DNA of 62,000 nucleotides, taken from contig CM043962.1 of assembly GCA_014529385.2 (NCBI GenBank), positions 48,012,098 through 48,074,097 of the forward strand, read 5' to 3'. Positions 27,460 to 35,490 of this stretch are shown here, one piece after another. How positions within the stretch are numbered: the first letter of the stretch is position 1; every line of letters begins with the position of its first letter. A model generated the notes under the pieces. It did no database searches and was not told the origin of the DNA. It saw only the letters and a list, made by a program, of their open reading frames with translations. Both the position numbers and the translations under genes were made by a program. Source of the stretch: Adiantum capillus-veneris. Its lineage: Eukaryota > Streptophyta > Polypodiopsida > Polypodiales > Pteridaceae.

Positions 27460-27942
27460 CTATGCATCCATGCCTGGATAAGTACGGCTTCGACTCAGTG
27501 CCCTGAAGATATCAACATCTACCAGGATTGGTTGATGGATAAACATGTTTTCATTTTGGCTTAGCCCTAGCACACGCAGATAAATAAAATACAAATGTTT
27601 ACATGCAAGATATGGTTTTTGCTTTGACACCCGTTCCATGAAGTCTTGGCATGTGCACGATGGCTGGTTGCTAATACAAACTTTGTATATCCCGACATGA
27701 CCATCTTCACTGTTCGTCTCTAGTTTGAAGACCTCACTAACACCATCTGCTGCACATATCTCTTCTACGACCTTCGCTCTCAGGGCTAGTGCTAGACTGA
27801 TCTTGCGAGCAGCATCCTCGGAAATGGAAGTCCGATACCGTACACGTAGGACCATCTCGAACTGTGGCTCTTGCACTGCCTTCAAGAGTGGATGCATCTT
27901 TTGACTTGAAAGGAGAGTTTGTCGTATTTTGTTCTTGAGCAA
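27460..27942 (-). CDS. MULE-like transposase, SWIM zinc-finger C-terminal part
   Basis: 160-codon frame. The SWIM signature CxC...CxH is clear: C96, C98, C114, H116 (SCTCQDF ... ACKH). SWIM fingers follow the catalytic core in MULE/FAR1-type transposases and are thought to bind DNA or protein. The frame overlaps the end of the 29311-27737 frame and continues it after a one-base shift or short intron near 27890-27930. It ends with TYPGMDA before a stop at 27460. Confidence 0.82.
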   Translation of the reverse strand: MLKNKIRQTLLSSQKMHPLLKAVQEPQFEMVLRVRYRTSISEDAARKISLALALRAKVVEEICAADGVSEVFKLETNSEDGHVGIYKVCISNQPSCTCQDFMERVSKQKPYLACKHLYFIYLRVLGLSQNENMFIHQPILVDVDIFRALSRSRTYPGMDA

Positions 27943-29311
27943 CTGGCGTTACATTAGATACTCCTTCTTTGCTTAGCTCCACTTGATACCCCCCTTCATG
28001 CAATATTTGCACCTCATCCTCCGATAGGTTGGTGCCCACATGCACGGGCCAAGTGTGTGGTGGATGAAGAGGCTGCGGCTCAATGTTCTGGTCTACTATA
28101 TGACAATGCAAGACATGATCCGGACAAAACCAAAACCATTGACGCACCACACCATTTGGATGTTTTCGATATCCTTCAAACGATGGGGCTGGTATACCAA
28201 GGCTAGAACCAGCTATACTGCATCCACACCTGCGTCCGCCTCTTGGTGTGCCGCTACATGTGACCCTACTACCTTGTGGAGTTCGACGTATGGCCGACAT
28301 TGCCTCATTGACCTTGCGCTCAACTACATACTGCCCACAAGAACCTATACTTCGTTTTGGGGTTTGTGATATCCCTTCTTCTGCAAAGTTGATCTTACGT
28401 TGTCTTCCACACTTCTTGCGATCTTTGGTGACCGAGTTGTACTCAGGCCTATGTGATGCATCATCTTCCACATTGATAACATCATTTGGCTTCCGTTTTT
28501 GCCTTGATGTCTCCTTATCTCCTGTTAATGGAGTTGGTTGTTTATACATTGGAGTGCCCTCAGTAGCCGCATTCACTGCTCTAATCACTTGGCTAGGACG
28601 TTTTTCATGGCGTTCCGTAAGCTTTTGTATTGATGGACCCTTCCCAATGTGTTTTCCATGGCTATATGAAATGACCTTTGTGCTCTGTAAGATGGAATTT
28701 GCAAGGTCGGTTGTACATGCATCATATAATGATATGCGTTTACGAAAACCCTCCCCTGCTAGCCACCTGCCATGCTTGCTCTCCGCAAGGTTAGTGCGTG
28801 GAGTGTTTGGTCCATCAGAGCTACTTTCTACGCATGTCATAATGCCACCCCAATGCGCAATACGAATTTCCCACCAACTAAGCCATGAATCCATGTATGG
28901 AATGTTACGGTCTATGCAATGACCGTTACGCCACCATTGGCGTATCAGACGAGCCTTTGCTGCTGCAGCCTCTTTAGTTGGTGCTTGCCTCCACTTCTCA
29001 CACATTTCTTTGTGTGTGTGTTGAGAAGCTTGCACCACATACTTCATTGTGTGTTGATTCAAGCTTTGCTTCCAATGGAAAAGACAAGAACGCTCTCGGT
29101 TGCTCATTGTATTGGTCTTGTCACCACCATTGAAAACAATTCGAGCTGCATTCCAATTTGCTTGAGCTTCATTAGCCATGTAGCCAAAGAAATTTGCTTT
29201 GTCACACCCACATGATATCATTACATCATTAAGGCACTCCCAAAACAAACATTGCGTTTCCATGTCTTCCTGTTTCATTTCACAAGTTGCAATAGTCAAA
29301 AGGTCCTGCAT
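27737..29311 (-). CDS. MULE-like transposase, catalytic core and linker
   Basis: 524 open codons. The N-terminal part reads ATCEMKQEDMETQCLFWECL, then GYMANEAQANWNAARIVF (residues 43-60) and ERSCLFHWKQSL (73-84). This matches the second catalytic region of MULE-type DDE transposases, where an acidic residue in a D/E-A box is followed by C..H (here C76 and H79). The expected Asp appears to be Asn (A46-N47-E48). A basic low-complexity linker follows, then a small Cys/His cluster (TCSGTPRGGRRCGC ... FWFCPDHVLHC). A splice acceptor (TTTCATGCAG on the minus strand) lies just before residue 3, so the first Met is probably intronic. Confidence 0.75.
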   Translation of the reverse strand: MQDLLTIATCEMKQEDMETQCLFWECLNDVMISCGCDKANFFGYMANEAQANWNAARIVFNGGDKTNTMSNRERSCLFHWKQSLNQHTMKYVVQASQHTHKEMCEKWRQAPTKEAAAAKARLIRQWWRNGHCIDRNIPYMDSWLSWWEIRIAHWGGIMTCVESSSDGPNTPRTNLAESKHGRWLAGEGFRKRISLYDACTTDLANSILQSTKVISYSHGKHIGKGPSIQKLTERHEKRPSQVIRAVNAATEGTPMYKQPTPLTGDKETSRQKRKPNDVINVEDDASHRPEYNSVTKDRKKCGRQRKINFAEEGISQTPKRSIGSCGQYVVERKVNEAMSAIRRTPQGSRVTCSGTPRGGRRCGCSIAGSSLGIPAPSFEGYRKHPNGVVRQWFWFCPDHVLHCHIVDQNIEPQPLHPPHTWPVHVGTNLSEDEVQILHEGGYQVELSKEGVSNVTPVAQEQNTTNSPFKSKDASTLEGSARATVRDGPTCTVSDFHFRGCCSQDQSSTSPESEGRRRDMCSRWC

Positions 29312-29792
29312 GAAAATTGTTTTAGATAGAGTAAATGGAAAGCCACAAAGCTCTTAAGATAGGCCATGTACCTTGGATCATAGACATGACAGGCCATAGT
29401 CACCCAATCGTTAACACGTCTGGTGTGATCAAACTGGATCCACGCACGTCGAAGATCACCATCCCGATCTTGTCTCATTCGGTTGACTAGGTCCACACCG
29501 GATGTCGGACCAATTGTGGACATTTTGAAAACATAAAATTTCTCCCCTCCATACCTTGACCAGGAAACCGGCTTCCATGGAAAAACTCATATGTGCAGTC
29601 TCGCTTCAGTTTTAGGAGTGCATCAATGCCAAAAGATTCTTTGTCAACCCCTCTACGTAAAATAGATACTGACCTCCGAAACCTGTCAATGTTAAAAGTG
29701 TTTAGATTAAAAAATAATTTAGCATAGAGTTTTGCATCGAAATAAGAATCTACAAAATGCTCATACCAGTTATCTTGTACCAATGGGCCCAA
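29296..29792 (-). CDS. MULE-like transposase, exons before the catalytic core
   Basis: Two overlapping frames (29792-29487 and 29523-29296). The second contains WIQFDHTRRVNDWVTMACHV, a good candidate for the first catalytic Asp region (FDHT) of a DDE transposase, followed by YDPR and a GTACAT splice donor. The first holds a helical region (DSYFDAKLYAKLFFNLNTF) between the zinc cluster and the core. Exact splice joints were not resolved. Confidence 0.6.
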
Positions 29793-29816
29793 CTCCTCAG
29801 CGATTGCAAATAGCTG

Positions 29817-30893
29817 TTACTTGCCTAAAATACCTTCGTTGGTGTTGTTGCGAAGAAGTGTTGTACTTATAATTTCTTTTGCCAAACACATTTGAACCTT
29901 CTTGGCTCCTGCGTGTGGGTCAACAGTCAAAATCCTTTGCACCATCAGCTTGGTGTTGTCCGTTAGTGTTTTGGATGTGCCGCTGCGCACATTGTGTCGA
30001 TGTGTGCCACGATGAATCATGACTCTAGTGGCAGTCTCATCGGATGGCATGACATAGTATACTACACAATCACATGTTGCAATACAAAAAGCAATTGCCT
30101 TACAAAAATGGCATGTAAGGCTCTTATCTCCAATCTTACAATATTCCCCAGGTCCAATTGCCTTTTGTATGTACCCGTTGAAATGACTTGTATTGGGAAT
30201 ATGGTAATTAACCAAGCGGACACATTGTTCATTCATGCACTTGAGAGATCCTATGCAATGACTAAGACTCACTACACCTGCAAATACAATATTGGATGTA
30301 GTAGGCTTCGACCACAAATGAGGATCATACTTATGCTCCATCGCATCCATATGGTGCAACTTTCCCATGGTAGGTGGAAATTCTAGAACGAGATCTCCAT
30401 TGTAAGACCTTGGAATCTCTGTAACTTGTTGCACTACTTTGATTTGCATTAACAGCTTTGTCAATGTGCCCTTCTTCTCGGCCTGTAAGAGCTTTTGTCT
30501 TGTACTCCGTTTGAAGCTGTTGAAGGGCAAAACTCGAGGGGGGGTACATAGATCTATTAACTCCTTTGGACCGAATTGCATCTTTGACGGACTATCCACA
30601 ATGGAAATGGGAATCATGCTAGGTGAGCCGGCATACTGTGTTTGATGAGATACGTTGACTTTGTATTTACGTGAAAGCTGCTCATCCAATACATAGATGA
30701 ATTCACCCAAATTGTTGAGAGTCCTCTCAAGAGGCAAATTCATTTCAATATCACATACTTCGGTAACAGCATCTAAAGTTGTAAATTGCATTGGAGAAAT
30801 TAATTCTAAAAGAAATGATTCAGATATTATGAATTTACCATTGTAAAAAGGATAAGAAAACTCTTTACCCAAGAAAAATAAAGAGCAAGCCAT
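29817..30893 (-). CDS. MULE-like transposase, N-terminal Cys/His cluster
   Basis: 358 open codons. After an N-terminal half without recognisable motifs come Cys and His residues spaced like a WRKY/GCM1-type DNA-binding zinc cluster: C213, C219, C224, C261, C264, C270, C274, C276, then H294, H298 and H300 (IHRGTHRHN). In MULE and related transposases such a cluster precedes the catalytic core and recognises the inverted repeats. The stop at 29817 probably marks an intron or frame change into the 29792-29487 frame. The true start may be upstream or at a later Met. Confidence 0.65.
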   Translation of the reverse strand: MACSLFFLGKEFSYPFYNGKFIISESFLLELISPMQFTTLDAVTEVCDIEMNLPLERTLNNLGEFIYVLDEQLSRKYKVNVSHQTQYAGSPSMIPISIVDSPSKMQFGPKELIDLCTPPRVLPFNSFKRSTRQKLLQAEKKGTLTKLLMQIKVVQQVTEIPRSYNGDLVLEFPPTMGKLHHMDAMEHKYDPHLWSKPTTSNIVFAGVVSLSHCIGSLKCMNEQCVRLVNYHIPNTSHFNGYIQKAIGPGEYCKIGDKSLTCHFCKAIAFCIATCDCVVYYVMPSDETATRVMIHRGTHRHNVRSGTSKTLTDNTKLMVQRILTVDPHAGAKKVQMCLAKEIISTTLLRNNTNEGILGK

Positions 30894-31227
30894 AATAATA
30901 TGTTAAACAAATAATTAAGCACAAGATCACATTGTATAAGCTAAAACAAATTGATTATATACTCACGTCTAATAAGTAGCCGTTATAAATTTAAAATTAA
31001 TATTATTTTATTAATTTAAAAATATGAAATATTTTTTTAAATTTTTTTTACAAAATATTTGTTTGTGACTGTGTGTGTGATCACGGGCTGGAACGTTTTA
31101 CGTGGACGGAAGCAAGGCACTAACGCAAGGGGGGCAGAGGGAGAGAGACCAAGGCAATGGACGGCCGGGTTTTGCGTGCTGGGCCGCCAGTACGGACAAA
31201 GGCGGAGGTTGGGTGGGGGCGGAGGTT

Positions 31228-31229
<2 letters not shown>

Positions 31230-31260
<31 letters not shown>
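31230..31260. repeat. Poly-G run, 31 bp
   Basis: A pure run of G within a G-rich plus strand. The surrounding G blocks could form G-quadruplexes; assembly length may be unreliable. Confidence 0.9.
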
Positions 31261-31262
<2 letters not shown>

Positions 31263-31643
31263 AGGGGGCGCAGGAGTGGGCGGGGCAAGGTGAAAGGGGA
31301 CAATGGAGGCGGTCTTAGGCGGGGGGCGGGGCAAGGTGCCAGGGGGGCGGAGGCGACGGGCGGAGGCCGTAGCTTGGGTGGGGGGGGGGGGAGGGCGGGG
31401 AGGGGCAAGCGGACAGCGGAGGCGGGGGCGGGGGCGGGGGCGGGCAAAGGCCGCAGATTTGGGTGGGGAGGGGGGGGGGGGGGGCAAGTGGGCGCAGGAG
31501 CGAAGGCGAGGACGGGATGAGGGGGCAAGTGCGAGCGGGATGAGGCGGGGGCGGGCAGAGGCTGCAGGTTGGGTTGGGTCGGGGGGGGGGGATGGCCTGC
31601 ATACTCGCCCATAGCCAATGCGCTGGCCGTGGGCGCGTGGGCC

Positions 31644-31802
31644 CGTGGGCGCCTCTGTCTCTGGCCACGCGTTGGCCAGAGGCAGGCACACGCTCGACGT
31701 GTGCCCGCCTCTAGCCAACGCGTGGCCAGAGACAGAGGCGCCCACGAGCCGAGCGTGTGCCCGCCTCTGGTCAACGCGTGGCCAGAGACAGAGGCGCCCA
31801 CG
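31644..31802. repeat. 49-bp unit in three copies, two forming a hairpin
   Basis: 31644-31692 and 31698-31746 are inverted copies of a 49-bp GC-rich unit with two mismatches, separated by the 5 bases CTCGA. A third copy, parallel to the second, lies at 31754-31802. Each contains GCCAACGCGTGGCC-like sequence and many CpG sites. The perfect-length fold would be a 49-bp stem. Position between the two divergent genes makes a protein-binding or self-regulatory site plausible, but that is inference. Confidence 0.9.
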
Positions 31803-31959
31803 GGCCCACGGCAGTCCACGTGGACACGGTGGCGCGCGTGTCCACGTGTACCGTCGCCAACCGACAGTACACTTGGCCCGCTACGTGGTCACGTGCACTG
31901 CCACGTAGGCAATGAGCTGGCCACGTGTCCTGCCACGTGTACTGTCGTTGGGCAAAAAG

Positions 31960-32340
31960 CGTGTGTATTTGTGTGTGAACACACACACAAACACAAACGT
32001 GCACACACACACGGGCGTCACACACACACACAAACACAAACGCATACACACACACGGGCGCGTGTGTTTGTACACACACACGCTGGCATGCGTGTGTGCA
32101 CCACAGACACGCGCCTCAGTGCAACGTGTGTGTGTGTGTGTGCGCACACACACACACGCACACACACACGTAGGTGCAGGCGCACACACACACGTTGCAC
32201 GTACACACACACACACACACGCTGCATGTACACATACACACACACGCACACATACACACGCACACACGCGCGGACATGGCAACACACACACGCACACGCA
32301 CACACGCGCGGACATGGCAACACACACACACACTCCTTTC
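31960..32340. repeat. CA/TG-rich low-complexity region
   Basis: Interrupted runs of (CA)n and (TG)n switching strand several times, with CGCG and GTGCAC joints. Alternating purine-pyrimidine DNA of this kind can adopt Z-form. Long open frames on both strands here (His-Thr, Cys-Val) are artefacts. Confidence 0.85.
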
Positions 32341-32469
32341 TCTCTCACACACAGTCATTAAAAAAATAAAAAATAAAAAATTAATAAAAAATTAAAAGCT
32401 TTATAAAGTGACCTTCTCTTCTTCATTTTCTTCTTCTCTATTCTCTTTTGCTACACAGATCTCGATCTC

Positions 32470-32470
<1 letters not shown>

Positions 32471-32513
<43 letters not shown>
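32471..32513. repeat. (TC)n tract in the 5' leader of the ParB-methyltransferase gene
   Basis: About 43 bp of TC. Plant genes often carry CT-rich tracts in promoters and 5' leaders. An upstream in-frame ATG at 32408 would translate it as Leu-Ser, which I regard as unlikely. Confidence 0.85.
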
Positions 32514-32519
<6 letters not shown>

Positions 32520-32599
32520 ACATCTCAAAGTCCAACCTACAAATTCTCATAAATCATCCTATATCTATTTCTTATAAATTATCCTTCTTTCTCACAAGC

Positions 32600-33330
32600 A
32601 TGAAATCAAGAAACCAAACAAAAAATACTGGTGCAATTGATGAGGTGGATGTTACTACCTCACAAGAAGTACCTCCGTTCGGCACAGAGGATACCCAACA
32701 ATCTCAGGCATTGAGTTCTTTGGATTGTATTGTATCCATTGTAATTAGAGTGGTTGGAACATCACAATCAAGCGCCGGACCCAGTCATCGTGTGGAAACA
32801 GGTACCGCTATTGAGAATGTCAAAGACGAAGCGTTTGGAAATGTTGTCGACAAACACATTTGTTTGGGTTGGGTGGATTCTCACAGAGTACCATACGATG
32901 GGAAACTTCCACGATTGCCTCTTTGTCGACTTCTCTCAAACCCCGCCATCCGCACGCATGATGACCATGTGGCCGATTTGCAACTCTTTATTGCAAACAA
33001 AAGCTACCAACCAACGATGGCAAGATTTATTGTTAGTGAACGAATTCCTGGGGAGGATCACAAACAATTTACTCGTCGTGGTCACGCTGCGAGGGATCTT
33101 GCAATGTCATATGATTTGGATGAAGAGCTTCGTCAAATCCCCGAGCTTAGTCACATGGTCGAGAGGTACTTTGTGGTTTGGGATGGTAATCACCGATTGG
33201 AGGCATGGATGCGGTGGATGAACGAGAATTACATTCCAATTGAGAAAGCGCCAAAGGTGGAGTGCGTTCTACTTGACTTTCAGCCACATGAGGTAGCGGA
33301 GTTTCTATTGGTTTTGGGTATGATCAATAG
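32600..33330 (+). CDS. Exon 1: ParB/sulfiredoxin-like domain
   Basis: About 243 codons. Residues from roughly 90 read like a ParB-type fold: a strand with LPRLPLCRLLSNPAIR, a helix with a V..L...I pattern (HVADLQLFIAN), then FVVWDGNHRLEAWMRW and a strand IPIEKAPKVECVLLDF. DGNHR occupies residues 195-199 (33182-33196). It corresponds to the GxxR/DGHHR nucleotide-binding box of ParB and sulfiredoxin relatives, with the following helix LEAWMRWM. The N-terminal 80 residues are Ser/Thr-rich and probably disordered. A GTGAGC donor follows 33330, but its phase does not fit exon 2 exactly, so a one-base indel or alternative site is likely. Confidence 0.72.
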
Positions 33331-33407
33331 GTGAGCCCTTTGTTTTTTGCTAATGTAAATGCATCTTATTTGTAAACTATATAAATTACAATCGATTGTT
33401 AAACAAG

Positions 33408-35423
33408 GCCACGAGGGTTTCAGTGCCTCACACGACTGCTCATGATATTTTCATGATGAGAAAGCTAGGGTTGGCGGACCCTACATCACTTCTGCAAAAA
33501 TTCCCCGAAAGAGCGTGTTTGGCAGCAGAAAGGGCTTTGAATTTTAGAGGTCCAAATAAGTCTAAGTGGCTAAAATTGCCAATGGCTGTCCTTGCGCAAC
33601 TACTTTGGAAGGTATGCTTCAAACCAATTGTATATGAGAATATGTTTTGATTACGAAATCTTATTATGTGTATTTTGATCGACTCTTTTGAAAATAATAG
33701 GAAGAGTTCGATCATATGTTTAGTAGTAAAACGGAAGGGCTGCCATCAAAAGAGAGTTTTGACTACAAGTTGGCACATGACGCATACGAGAAAAGCATCA
33801 ATCTAGCGCTATCTCAAACGGAGCAATACTTACGTGGAAAGGGCTTGAGATAGCCACCATTGCAAATCCAGAGAATGGCAACGATTTTTTCCAAAAATGT
33901 ATTTCATTTACAGGTTGGGGCGAGAAGACCACGAAAATGACACCCTCGAGAGTGGCAGAGGTAGCGCGTGCACGCATTAGCCCAACAGAGTAAGTAATAG
34001 TCGTTTAAATCATTGGATATATTTCTCTTTTTATTATGTACCAATAAAAAATAAGTCTCGCTTTTCCTTTGATAGGAAGTGCCGATTGCTTGATTTGCTC
34101 CAAGGCGGTGATGCATCCTTGAAGGAGAAGGGCATCGGTTTGACGGAGAAGGCCTGGATCCAGTGGCTTCGATATCACGTGTACTAGTGGCAGTTGGAAA
34201 GGTTAGATTTAGTGAACATTTGCACCAGCTAGCAATTTGTTATGTAACTTGTGACTTATTATTTGCTGCTGCAGGAGAGTGCTTGAGATGGCCGAGAAAA
34301 TGGAGGCCGAGAATCATGATGTTGCTATCCAACATGAGAAGGCTGAAGGTAGGCATGGTTGTACGCTTGCCCACACATTATTGACATACAGATGCAAGCA
34401 CTTTGAGAAGGCCTTCAAGAAGTGGAGTGCTCGGATCAAATCCACACATGAACCCGAAGAGCAACCCCATTTTGCTTGTACGACACGACGCTTGTTGTAC
34501 AGGTTCGACATCTTTAATTGACAAATTAAGAATGTAGTAGGATACACTAATCTTGTTCTATGCAAATGAAAACATTGTGGTCTGTCTTGTAGATGGTGGA
34601 GAGATGCTCTTGTCTTTCCCATTCCCGAGCACCCCAGTGATGCATGGTGCAGGTCGGAGAGAGAGAGGAGACGGGCTTATATCCTGATGAGTGGATAGAT
34701 GACTTGCGGCCAAAGGGAGCGTGGCTCAAGTGTCCTTGGTGGCTGGACTACCCGGACAAGGAGTACCCACCCGAAGAGGAAGAGCTATACATAGGTATGC
34801 CTCTATGTACTTTTTACCTTTGCCATGAAGCAATAGAATATGGGCTCAATAACTCTTTTCTTTTAATTAATAGCGGAGCATAGTGCGTCACGGAAGAAAG
34901 CGGTTGTGATAGAGGATGCTCTATCTCCAAACACATCAAAGAAACCAGAGAGGAAGAAACAGACCTCAAGGAAAAACTCGCAAGCACAACAATCTGACAA
35001 GCAACGTGGGAAGAGAAAGAAGAGGGCTGTAGTTTCGAGCGACAGTGAGAGCGAGCATGTGGTTGCGGAGTATTCTGTAGAAGTCAGCGATAGTTCTCAT
35101 AGCCTTGGTGCTATGAGTCACAGTGTACCGACACTATCCTTCACTCCCAGACCAGTGGGGGGCATTCAGGAGTCCCCTCCATGTTCACCATCACATGGTA
35201 GGGCTGCAGAGGACCTATCAGACATGGCCAGAGTTGTGGGAGATAACCATCCAGGTACGTGAAAATGCTTAATGTTGTGTTGTTCTCTTTAGCATTGCTT
35301 GAAAAATATATTTGATCTTATGTTGCTATATACCGATATGCATGTAGAGCCGCGCCACCTTGCAGTGCATGCTAGTGCCAAAGAGTTGGCAAAAGCTATT
35401 CCAGATGTGTTGTGCAATGACAG
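33408..35423 (+). CDS. Exons 2-8: helical middle region and basic linker
   Basis: Exons 33408-33611, 33701-33989, 34076-34201, 34275-34502, 34593-34795, 34874-35254 and 35348-35423, with clear acceptors (ATAATAG, TTGATAG, GCTGCAG, CTTGTAG, TTAATAG, GCATGTAG). Notable text: RVAEVARARISPTEKC across one splice joint, RLLYRWWRDALVFPIPEHPS across another, and WLKCPWWLDYPDKEYPPEEE. The middle has no family I recognise; the Trp-rich part could be a binding module. The 34874-35254 exon is Ser/Lys/Arg-rich linker. Frame breaks lie near 33840 (one base) and 34655 (in GAGAGAGAGGAG, consistent with GA slippage), and a TAG at 34185. Confidence 0.62.
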
Positions 35424-35490
35424 GTAAGCCACACTTATTTACAATCATAGTTATGTGCACACTTATAGTGCTAACAAAAACTGCATGTAG

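Larger units (their letters stand above)
30894..32407. promoter_or_regulatory. Divergent intergenic region: AT-rich, then GC-rich with hairpin, then CA/TG-rich
   Basis: This 1.5 kb separates the minus-strand transposase from the plus-strand ParB-methyltransferase gene. 30894-31060 is AT-rich. 31080-31800 is extremely GC- and CpG-rich and includes a pure G run (31230-31260). 31960-32340 is alternating CA/TG. 32345-32407 is AT-rich with a TATAAA-like TTTATAAAGT near 32400. Five CACGTG boxes lie at 31817, 31843, 31890, 31922 and 31934. As the only spacer between divergent genes it must contain both promoters. Open frames here are compositional artefacts. Confidence 0.7.

Noticed and set aside
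28040-29215. Plus-strand frames opposite the transposase
   Set aside because: They lie antisense to a 524-codon transposase frame with recognisable motifs and show none of their own.
30439-30645. Plus-strand ORF upstream of the cargo gene
   Set aside because: It overlaps the long transposase N-terminal exon in antisense and has no motif.
31037-31819. Long Pro/Gly/Ala-rich open frames on both strands
   Set aside because: Extreme GC content removes stop codons in all frames; none has domain structure, and the region is the spacer between divergent genes.
31771-32369. His-Thr and Cys-Val repeat proteins
   Set aside because: Artefacts of CA/TG repeats; all six frames give similar repeats.
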